In this document: positions 44,501-56,500 of the stretch, in pieces
Numbering within the stretch: position 1 is the stretch's first letter
How the letters are laid out: each line of letters opens with the position of its first letter
NCBI GenBank assembly: GCA_012845835.1
Contig: JABAKD010000012.1
Coordinates: 15,097,195 to 15,161,194, forward strand
Reading direction: 5' to 3'
Length of the DNA: 64,000 nucleotides
From: Undaria pinnatifida
Taxonomy: Eukaryota > Sar > Phaeophyceae > Laminariales > Alariaceae
The notes under the pieces: model-generated
Told to the model about the DNA's origin: nothing
What the model saw: only the letters and a program-made list of their open reading frames with translations
Databases searched by the model: none
Program-made: the position numbers and the translations under genes

Positions 44501-47500
44501 CGACAAGGTCACAAACCACCAGCCACTAGTCGCATAGATGCCGCGACAGAGGGTAGACGGGGGATTCAAGGGATGGTGAGAGCGACTAGGTCAAAAATCA
44601 CCAGCCACTAGTCACGTGGATGCCGCGATAGGTAGTGGGCGGGGCATTCAAGGGACGGCGAGAAAGAGAAGGCCAGACAACAACAGCGCAAAAATGGCAC
44701 CGGTGCACGCACACCAAACCTCTAGGGATGGAGCATGCTCCGCCTGAACAAGAAATAAAAAACACAGCAGCGGCAGGATCAGAGCACAGCACATGCAAGG
44801 AACTTCGGCGAGCCATCAGTGCACAACATGTGAGCATGACCTCGAACACAAAAAAAATGACAGGGTCAGGGGGCCACCAAGAAACCCCGTCAGATCACGA
44901 CATAGCGCCAAGTCCTGTCGACAACATATACCTGGTACGAGACACCAAGCGAAAGGTGTCAATCTTACCATGCTTGACCAAACAGCAGACAAGCAATCGG
45001 GCCAGTCACATACAAGTGGGAGTATGTCCCTTGGCCATTTGTGCATACGAACGCAAACGTCTAGGACTCCATTCCGCTATCATGAAGCACTTTCTGTTTA
45101 GGCATCAGACGCGGCTGAGGCATTTGGGTGCGCGTGCCGACGAGGGCCGCAGCCACAAAACCATAGAGTCAAGCTACAAGTGCGCTGCCCAGCCCCACGG
45201 TAGAAAAAGCCGGGGCACGCGTCATGCAACAGTACCACCTCCACCGCGATTTAAGCCCCGTCACACAGTACAGAAATGGCGAACAGCGTTGGGCACTATC
45301 TTATGGTGCCGGTGGCGACTCACGATGAACCCCATTTTTGTTTTGCGTTTTTTAGTCGCCAAGTTTTTACTCTCCAGCTCAACTCATAAGAGGTTTTGCC
45401 GTCGGCGACCTTCTGGACAAGCTGTGGACATGTCACAGTTGTGTTTCCTTCTCCCCCCCGGTACGTGCCTTCATTTTTATAGTGCATAGGGTTCCGAGTT
45501 CCCACTTTTCAGTTTTTTATGCTCGTCGACTTTTATCGATTTAGTACAATTGGCTGCTCTCTACCGGAATATAAGCAAAAAGAGTACGGGTTACCACCTG
45601 CGCCTGGAATGTGATGAGCCACGAGCCGTGGTAGATGAGGTCCGGCAGCCCCATCATCCGCAACGCTTCTTTCATTCGGCCTTCCTTTTCACTCACCAGC
45701 ACCCTGACCAGTCGAGCAAAAGGAGAAAGTCGCAAACAGGCCAAGTGAACAACGTTGCTCAAGCCATTCCTTCCGGAGAAGCGGAAGTAAAGTACAGTGC
45801 GGATGTTCAAATACTAGAGCTGAAGTTCGCTAAATACACTTATAGTTGGTCACTGACGAGTTACTAGTCGCTAGGTGGATAGGTATAATAATACATTGCT
45901 ACAGTTAGTTACACACTTAAACTTGCAGAGTGCCGTCTTTGCGTGTGACTGTCGCGTTTGAATATCACAGCTATTAACAACACTCTTTGGTTCTATTTTC
46001 TTCATGTAAAATACCCTCAAAGCCGTCTCCCTGGCATCACTCCGCAAACACAGGAATCTTTCCAGATTCATATCTGCAGCAGCAGCTGTTTCATGGCACT
46101 CGGAAAGGAAAAACACCCGTCCGCTCACAATACAGCCTCAAACTAAGCTCCTTAATCTGCGTGCTGTAGCTGCGGTTCTCACGCGGACTGCGTTGCAACA
46201 TCATACCGCTGTAGGCGACAATAAGACGAACGAATTTTGTGGGTTGCCTGACGATCACCAAAAACGATACTTCGTACGACCTCTCCGTCTGGGTGACAGG
46301 CGGGTGCTTTGATGTATCTTCTATTTGCCTCCGTTTTAATACAAGCTTGCGCCATGAAAGCAGTGCACTCCAGTCCAAATAGATCGCAGGCGACACGTGC
46401 CACGGATTGCGCAGCCGACAGAATACAGCTAAATCACAATTTCCACCTTAACCCCCGTTAGAGCTCCAGCCATGTTTCGGGGGCACAATGCTTATACAAC
46501 AGCGCGTGCACTGGCAAAAGGGTTGAGGTGCAATAACTTTCAACGACCTACACGTGACGCAGCACGAAGTGTCCTTTCGTCGGGGAGGAGGGTTCGGTAC
46601 TAAAAACCTGCGCACGCCTTTTACCTGACGGATCTTGAAACGGGGTAGAGGAAGGCGAGCATGTAGAAAATACCCAAGGTGCTCGCGATGATCTGCTGGA
46701 ATTGATCCGTGCGGTACGCCTGCATGTGCCAATCAACAAACGAGCAACAGCCAGTTCCGACGAAAACATTAAACTGATTCACCGACGAAAACACTAAGTT
46801 GATCCACCAAGCGCCGACGAAGAGAAGATATATGAGCATACGAATAAGGAAAGACGCACATGCACGACAAAGTCGATTATTACGCAATACAGGTTCATCC
46901 ATGGACGTGCTGAATCTACTGCTGTACTTGTCGGGGTTTTCGCAGCGCGAGCGCCTAACGCGACACAGTAACAAAAAACGTGCAGGAATTTCCCGTGGGA
47001 CAACACATGCCTGTTCCGGGAAAAATCCCATGGAAACGTTGAGGTACATCCGCTCTCCCGCCGCTTGCGAGAGGATGTACTCGTCCACCGCTTTCTGGAT
47101 CGACAGGAAGCCGCTGTAAGCGTACCCAAACATGTGGTCCGAACTTGGAGGGCGTTCCAAGGAAGCTGTTGTTACCTGCGAACATGGGCACAACCGAGCG
47201 TTATTCAAGGCAACGACGAATTGAACGGTGCGATAGTTCCGAGTCAGAACATGTTAGCACTGGGGATGTTGGCGCGCCATCGCCATGTGGAAGATATTTG
47301 CCACGTGCACGATTGCCGTGTATGACAGTGCTCTATACCAGGGCTTTACACGGGTCATGGCCCTGCGCGCGGGTCGGAGTATAAAGTTTTCGCAAAAACT
47401 CGCGGGTTGAGTCGGGTAGGGCAAGGAGGTGGTCGAAATTTCACGGGTCTTGTCGGATCGGGTCAGGAAGTTATCAAATTCTCATGGGTCGAGTCGGGTC

Positions 47501-50500
47501 CGGTCATCCTGATACGATCTGACCCGCGACAAGAGTTCCACCCCGTGAAAAATCATGGTATATGCCAGATCCCCCTTGGTGAATTGCGTTGCCGATTTTC
47601 GCGGCAACGGGTACAGCTGCAAACGCCAAGCGATGCTATGATGCTATGCATATCTGGACGAGATCTTCCGAAAGACACCGTCGATTGGTTGTTTGTGCCC
47701 CCCTCGTTTTGGAAGAGATACGGCCTAGGATTAGGGTTTCCTCGGAAAACGGTGTGTTACACACTGTTACACACCGTCATATACGGTAGAAACATGCTTT
47801 TTGTATCGGAAACCACGAAAAACGCGGCACTTCCTACTTTGGTCCACGCCGCCCTTTCGTCTCGGATCGTCTGCACCCTCGCCTCACAGCACGCGCAACA
47901 CCTACAAAAGCAGTTCTGCAGACCAATAACGGATGCGCGAACGCACGACCCCCGCATCAAACACAACACCACTCAATATTGGCCACTGTCCACAACTCAA
48001 ACCACCCCTCACGACTGAGCGCAACCCCCCTCACTGATGTAACCTCTATCCTACACTAATTCCAGGTATTTCACACGTCAGTACTCTCACCGATCCCAAC
48101 TTGATCATCTATTGTAGATCTTTCAGGGAAGATATGGATTATCTTCATGGTCTATAGCTCCTGTTATCGGGTGGGAGCTGTACGATCCGCGTGATCTACC
48201 ACAAATTTCCTTGGTAAGATCTGTGCTCATATATTTACAGATCCTGCACAACATCTCACAACAGCAGACGGACTGCCTACACCAATATTTTAAAAAACTA
48301 TATAGGAATTAGAATACAAGTCTGGAATTGTGATTCCGCCGCGCCTTTGCGGAGGTGTTGTGGAATCTTCCCAACCTAGCCGGCTAGCCTAGTAGCAAGC
48401 AGTCGCATCGGAGTGCGAGCAGGCAGTCCCAGCAGTAGCAGGGTAACCCTAACCCTAACCCTAACCCTAACCCAGAGATTTCTCGGTTTTCACTCTTTAT
48501 TTCATATAATAAGAAAAAATGCTCGCGTACACTACCGCAACAGACACAGTTTCTGCTGCAGATGATCTATATGATCCACATGATCTATATGATCTAGATC
48601 ATGATCTGTCCGAGGTGTAAACAAGTTCGTCCTCGAATACATGGGTTAATTTGTCTAAAAAGGGTCTATAACCCCAACCCTAAGAAAAACAAATTCCACA
48701 CAAATTTCAAGTAGTTCATCCCCCTCCAAAGGGGCGCAGTTCACTTCTACTGGGCCTAATCTGTCCACTGGACAATGGATATCTTTCTCATACAGTAGGT
48801 GATACCGGTGTACAGCATAGGACACCCGATAACATAAGCAAAACAGTGACAAGAAAGGCAGGCTGCAAATTTACAAGAATATAATAAATCCGGGAGCCAA
48901 TATACCAGCTTTTAGAGTAGAAAACATCATCTCCCAAATAGGAAACCCAACCCTGGGTCAGTATTGCTAGTTCTTATTAGGCGAAACTAAACAAGCGGAC
49001 GGCTCACCAGAGTAGAGGGGAGCTTGTAGGTCAGTCTGCAGCCTCCATAGAGGCATGCTGCCTGCCATTGGACAGAGTCCGAGAGTTAGGGGCAGACGTC
49101 AGGGCGTTGGGAAGGGGTCGAACATCATTTGAATACACTGAAAAAACAAACCTCTAGCAACAAGGTGCGGTGGGCATACATAGACAGGATTGAAAAAATA
49201 CCATACACAACTTACGAAAAATATCCCAGACTTGCGAAAAAGATCCCAGTCAAATTCCAAGTAGTTTATCCACGAACCTCGGGTGCAGTTCTTGAGGGAC
49301 GAAACTGAACACTTTCAAGCCAAGTGAAAACTTTGAAGCCTACCCCTAACCCTACAGCGACGTGCATGTCATAAATGTGTACGTAGCTCCTTCTTTTGTT
49401 TTGCCGGATGTACGACATGCGTCAGCCATATGTGTATCACTTTTAGTTTGTATTACATTTTTGTGGCTGGGAAGTTCTTCTACTCCAGAGTGACTGGCGC
49501 TTGTCTTGTGACGACAGACTTGATTATGCGAGTTAACGTGAGAACATCAGCTGCAACAACCACAACAACTTCCCCACCACCCCGCCCGGGCGAACGACGC
49601 GAGCGATCAAACGCTTGCAAAATTCCAACCCTTCGGCCGGAAAAATTTGTTATCCTAGCGTCTCGACGAAGCCAAAACAAGACATTATACGTGCAACCCT
49701 CGTCTCCTTGCGGGGCGAAGGCCGGCGTCTTCTGCGGGCAGGACGAAGTTGGACAAAGACGTCGGTTGACGGTCTGGTGTTGACCCGTCACGGCCTTCCT
49801 AGACTCTACTGTACCATTTTTAGGGTGGAGATGTATGTCCTTTGACGGCTGTGCGTCAAAGAAAGGGACAATACTGCCGTCAACCGACATCTTTGGAGAG
49901 GAACAACCCTATTGCGCCGGACCGTTCCACGACACAGCGAGACAATTATCCCTGTACTAGCAGATAGATGGTGGCCACGAAATAACAAACAGGAAGGGAT
50001 ATACCAGGTATGGCCGATGCTAATCAAAAGCCAATAGTTTGACCAATCTTTTTCCAAACTTTTTTTGGGGTTGTTTGCTAAAAGATCCCAGATAACGTTG
50101 CTAAGGGAAAAAACATATTAAAACGTTTTGTTTTTGCTCTTTTTGGGTCATGGGGCCCAATAGGTCAACCAACAGGTCAATTTGTCGATTTATAATCAAG
50201 CCTTGATCAACATTGTCCACCAAACACGATTGACCTTCGATCTCGAGATAGAGACAACCCTTGATCACCCCTCTTCGTCGCCGACAAGGTCACATGAGTG
50301 TAGGTGACAGCGCTGAAGAGTTCATCTTGACCCATGCCCTAGGACGTGAGAGGTTGCTTGTGTTGTCCTGTGGTCTTGGGTCAAATCCGCTCCAAATTCT
50401 ATGCTTTGCCGTTGGGAGATTATGAGAGTTGTCTCAGGTGTCTACACACCAGGCGCCAAATGTGTTTTTAACAGAATCCTGATCGGCACCCGCCATAAAT

Positions 50501-53500
50501 CACCGGCCGCAGAGTAAGCACTATGCACCAAGGGGGGGTCGGAGTCCCTAAGGAGCTCGCCACGGTCAGACTTCACGGCGCTGTCGTTGATTTCGTCTAA
50601 CGAAGTGTGCGGAACATACGAAATCACGTCGCGTCTAATCCACGATCTGCTTGAGAATTTCTCAAGCAGATGTTGGCCAGGATTGCCGCTAGAAATCGTT
50701 TTTTTTGGAAAATTGTGAAGTTCCAAAAAAAAAAATCGACAAAATTGTGCCAATGGACAACCATCCAGGCAAAGTTTGTCTGGGATCTTCGGGAATACTA
50801 AACTTTTGGCCTTCCATTGTCACCGGCCCAAGATAAGCAATATCGTTAACGTAATATTATGGGGGAAAACAGCGCTTTCCAGGGGCCATGAAGGCCATGA
50901 AGCGGCCCGCGAGTCGGATCAGGAGGTTTTCAAAAACTCGCGGGGCGAGTCGGGTAGAGTAAGGAGGTGTTGGAAATCTCACGGGTCGGGGCGGGTCGGG
51001 GCGGGTCGGGTTGGGTCGGGTCATCCTGGTTCGATCCGACCGGCGTGTCCCATCGTACCGAGAACATATCCGACTAATGCAAAACCCTGGAAAAAGGGCA
51101 TTGAACGCCCAAACGTTGGAGGTGCTTCTATTAGGAGTAGGAATGGTGCTCTGTCTCGAAAGGGATGCATGCGTGGTCAATCATAATAATGGTCAAAGGT
51201 GAAACGATTGCGGCAAGCAACAAACTGGGCACGCCCCCACCTGATCCTCAAACATGGAGACCCCGTACGTGTAGTTAAACCTCAGGGTGTAATCCCAGGT
51301 AGCCACCTCTCCCTCCAGCGGCGCCTTGTTGAAAATCACCGCCATGCCCACCTTACCTCCTTCTTCCTCGTCACCCTCTTCTCTAACCTCTTGCCCGTCT
51401 TGACGATTATCCCGTTTCAACAACTCCCCGTCCGCCGATAAGAGGCTACGGCTTTTGGTGGCAGCAGTCTGCGGGTCATCCGGTGGCGAGTCGTAGTCTT
51501 CGCCTCGAACGTAGTCGACCACAGCCTGTTCGGAGGGGAAGACACGGACCGCGCCAGCCAAGTAACTGGGCGCATTTCGCGCATTCGGTCGGGGCGCAAA
51601 TCAAACAGGGTGTTGACGGGACAAGGGCGAGGTTAGCTGACGGGGACAAAGACAAGGTGCTGACGGGAAATATATTTTGATGGTGTCACAATCGAACACA
51701 TCCTCTTCGAGCCACCTGGCGTATCGCGCATGGTTCGCGCCTTCGGCCGGGGCGCAAGTCAGGCAAGGTGTAGATGGGACAAAGACAAGGTGTTGGCTGG
51801 AGATATTGATGGTGTCACAATCAAACACATCCTTGGCGAGCCACTTAGCGAACCGCGTACGCAGAATCACTTATTCACATAGAATGTCGAGTCTACACTA
51901 AACTAGCCCTTCCGCCGCGGGCGAATGCACGTTATCGTAATAACAAGTCCTGTTGGTGACAACTCGTTTGTTCGCACAGGCTTAGACTGCCCTTAGGTTT
52001 TTCATGTAAGACCCAAGCTACGGTATTGTACTGTAGCACTATTGCGCTATTTTGACTAGCGCTAACGCCCCAACCCTACCCCTTTACACTAACTACAGTA
52101 GTATAGTATAGCGAAACTCCATATGGGTTACCTAGTAGTACCAGTGCGCGGAATAAGTACCAACCGAAAATAGCCCTTGACAAAGTTGTCCTGTTGATCC
52201 TGGCAGCACCTGGGGGCGTAATTATCTGAACCCTAACCGTACCCCCAACCCTACCCCTAACCCTAACCTCAAAGCATACATGTGAAAAAAAGCGTCGCCG
52301 AAGTACGAATATCCAGTAGCTTGCAAAGATGAGTATCAACCATTCAATTGGTTCAACTCAGCGCGGACGTATATGCAATACAGTAAATATTATAAAAAAA
52401 ATGTTCCATGGCGGCGCATATCCCAAAGGAAAAAAAGAAGAAAACCATCCTCGTACCTGGTATATACGAGCAACTAAAAACTACGGCGGACACTCGCGCG
52501 AGAGGCCCTGAGCGGCTGAAAAAAGAGGCCCTAAAAGTGACTATAAGTGACTATTAATGTTACTACTACAATGCTAATACTAAATACTACCATAGCCTTC
52601 AAAGTGACTGAAAGTGACCAGCACAATACCAATACTATCATACCCTTTAAATCGACTATACATAGTCAAATACTCATTACCATAGCCTTGGTTTTGACTG
52701 CCATGATCATAATAACTACCAGGATAACTACTATAATAATAATGATCACTCCGATGATGATCATCACTACCATGATCACTACGATGATGATCACTCCGAT
52801 GATGATCACTCCGATGATGATCACTACGATGATGATCACTACGATGATGATCACTCCGATGATGATCACTACGACGACAACTACGACGATAACTACGACG
52901 ATGATTATGACTACGATGGTAGCAAATAGTAGCCCCCATTCGCCCGATCGCCTGAATGACGAGCGGTAGTCCTAGGCGCCACTTGAGACACACAAGGACG
53001 ACTTGTGAACGTTGTGGAATTTGAAAGCGAACCGGTTAACAGTCGAACAATTTTGGTTTATTGGTCCCATCCATTTTCAACAAACTACAAGAATACACGT
53101 AGCGATACAAGCAAAATCATCGGCTCTTATTATTATGAAAAGAGGTGTAACATCAGCCGCCGACGCACATTGGATTAGTAATAACTGAGGGTTGATTTTA
53201 GGTTTACCCGCAACCAAAACATCGCGCATCTAACCCTAACCTTAACATCGGTAGTGTATTATGTACACTGGGGCGGGACCGAGGTATAGCAGTGGCAGTG
53301 CGCCAACCCACGACCCCCTATCCCCTCACCGAGCAGTAAGGTTTGGCCGTATTGGTCCAACAATTTCAATATCTACAAGGCTACTACGCGTGGCACCTAG
53401 CACAACACCCCACGGCTTGTCAAACTTCGTTCATTTCCGGTTAATCTTTGAAGAGAATCGATCTACAATACCAATAACAAGTACTCAAGTACAAGACAAC

Positions 53501-56500
53501 GTGCCCGTAGCGCAATTTAAAGGATTTGCCTCGTGGTAGCAATTCAAACAGCTACAAGACTACGCGTAACAGCACCCATTCACGTTTAGTTCTTTGGGAC
53601 CAGCAATTGCAACGACTACAAGACCACGCGTATCCCGCAGCAAGAAAAATAACCCCGTCACTCGCTGGTCCGTTTCCAATCACCTCATTGGCCCGCCAAG
53701 CTCATCAACCAACCACGCCCTAAAAGCTTCCGCTGCTAAGCTTTCGCCCCCGCCGCCGCCGCCCTTCCCGTTTGCCATCCTCTGGCCAACGCCACCAAAT
53801 CTTTCCCCCTCCCGCATCTCCACCGAGTCGTCAACGCCTCCACTCTTCGGAACACCGGGTGAAGAATTTTCCTGAACTTTTCCTGTCGAGGAAGGTTTGT
53901 TTGAGGACATGTCTTCGACGGCCGGAGCAATGGCTATAACCGCCTTTTGGCCCTTGTCTAGGAGCCGGTGGGCCAAAGACCGAAGGTCTAGGGAAGGATT
54001 GTTCGCGGATACGCCTGCGAGGGGGGGGGGTACGTACCCAAGAGCGAAGGCGCGCGCGGGGGGGTAATCGTTGTCATGCATGCCCGTAGTCCGTAGGACA
54101 ATAGACTCTCGAACGGAGGGGCTAGTAATCATCGTAGCATGCATGGCCGCAGTCTAGACGACCATAAGACCCTCGGGGGGGAAGGGGGGGGTGTAAGCAT
54201 AGTATCATCCGTCGCCGTAGTCGATGGAACCATAGACCCTCGCATCCTTGCAGTGCCGATGCGGAGCATGTCGACTTTTTGCCGACCAGACAGACATTTT
54301 GTGCACTAAACGCGACGCGCCGTGAGGTGTTCGGCGGGTCGCATGGCGGGTGAGCCGCATCCTACCAAGGGGGTCATTGCCAAGCATGGCGTGGCATCCC
54401 GTCAGACCATGCACTCTCGTACCGTATAACACGGAAGAAAGCACACCCCCCTTAGATAACACCCCCCCCACATAAGCACACCTGGTGATATACATTTTAC
54501 TTCGCTTTTTTACCGTCCCTTTATCACCGGGGGCACGTTAGATAATACCCCCCCTGTGTATGTACGCCTGAAAACCGTTTCAAACTCCACAATGGTCACA
54601 CCACCTGGTGGATGGATATCATTCACAATCAACAATCAACCAGCACCGGTATGGACACCAGCATGGAGGCAACTACTGCGCCCCCTCACAGTGGGCCGAA
54701 CGAGTCTGTGGCTTCGACCCCACCTGTAGCTGCTGCTGCCGCGCCTCGGGCGACGATCATGTCGTTTTTCTCTTGGACCAGCGCGCGTACCGGTACTGGC
54801 ATTAACGTTATCACGTCTCCTACGTTGGTCGTGTTCCAAGCCCCGACTATTGCTACCGCTACCGGTACCGGCGACGCACCCGCAGCTCTTGCAGTGACGC
54901 CCAGCGGGCCAGCCAAAGGGCCACGAGGCTCCGTCGGCAGCAGCCGAATCGCCAGCCACTACGATTGCGACGAGTGGCATTATCAACCAATAATGCCGTT
55001 AGCACCTCCCCTCGTTGTTACACCCCCTAGCTGACGGGCTCTCGTGGATGATTTTCATCACCGGGGATATTAAGCGTTTTTGAGAAGTTGGGCGGCAGTA
55101 TCGTTCTCTGGCGCTCGCGTGACATGCGTCGAACAACGCTGGAGACAGTCCAACGTTAATGTTCATAACTGGCGCGCTCACGTGACATGTGTCGATCAGC
55201 GTTCGAGATACTTCAATGACAGTGCCGCTATCTGGCAGTCAAACGAAAGGTTGCAGAGGCACCCCCAAGAGCGAGCGCGAGGGGGTCAAGCGGTCGCTCG
55301 AAAGGGGATTGACCATCATCTTATGGCGTTATGGTTAGATCGACAGTTTACACAGTTACCGTATCTCTTATCCCTAGCTGCGAACAACAGCAAATGGCAT
55401 CGCCATCCGAAGCTGGTGCACCGCGAGCATGGGAGGGCTTGACCCTGATCAGTTCAAGCCCGACCAAGCCATTCGATCATTTGAGTTTCAACACCCGCTA
55501 TTATTAGGTCTATAATTTCATCACGGGGTCACGGATTTTCGCCGAGCCAGTACAGCCAGTCTCTACAAGCTGGGCCAGCCACAAAGCGGAGAATGCTTCT
55601 CGGACTCATTTTTCTAGAACCACATCGAATTTGGACATGGAAACAGGAGGCACTGACCCTGGCATGGCAGTGCACATGCAGGTCTCAACGGTTTCAGAAT
55701 CCGCTAAGATCTCTCGCCGAGATATCCGTGAATACTCAAAACGTACCACGCTTTTTTCGGATTGCTTGTTTTCCGGCGTTTGACAATCAAACCCTGTAAC
55801 AGTTGAACAAAAACTCTGTTCCCGATCAAGGTGAGCATTTGGTGTAGCCATTACTGAGGACAATAAAAGAACATCGATATCATCTTCATTTTCCAAATCG
55901 TCGCCTTTCACAAGATACGAAAAAAAAAAAAAAAAATCATACTTAATACCTGGTATAAGGGCAACGAGAACAGTGGCCTTTACTGCGAAGCAGCGCTCAA
56001 TTTTGCGACTTTCGATCTAGAAATTTAACAGCGTCCTCGTGACGCCGATGCGAAGGCGTATCATTCCTGTTTTTTTGTTTTTTTTCGTGTGAATTTCAGT
56101 CATGTTTCTTTTTTCTGGGGTTGTACTTCCGGTCACACCCCTCCAAAAAAGAACGGAAAAACAAGCCAGGAGCTATACGTCTCGGATGGTCATGAACAAA
56201 AACCGTGTCCAATTTTCATGTCCAACTGCGCAAAATTGGGCGGTGCGTGGCCGATCTCCCGCTCCGTCAGGGTCTTGGCTGGCCCAACTCGTGTTGTGAA
56301 CGAACTACGAAATACGAATGTGATGACGCACATTTTTCCGTTCTTGCTTTTTACCGGGTGCTAACGAACGGCTACATTCCCGCACTTGTTGCTGACGAAA
56401 CCATCACGATACACTACACTAGTAAACTACAGAAAAAATAGGCCGTCTGACCCTTCGCGGCCAAACACAAATTCCTCACGCACCGTGACTAAAACATGTA

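Larger units (their letters stand above)
47176..51240. other. ABCA intron 5 (about 4.1 kb), longest region without coding sequence
   Basis: It contains two R6 copies, a five-unit telomeric tract, an R4 copy and an R5 copy. No additional gene could be supported. Confidence 0.75.

Noticed and set aside
52177-52215. Resemblance of CCTGTTGATCCTGGCAG to the 5' end of small-subunit rRNA
   Set aside because: The match covers about 17 bp with differences, and the downstream rRNA sequence is absent.
52547-52993. Frames of 137-140 codons rich in Ile/Thr/Met or His/Arg/Ser
   Set aside because: They are translations of a 15-bp GATGATGATCACTCC repeat within an intron.
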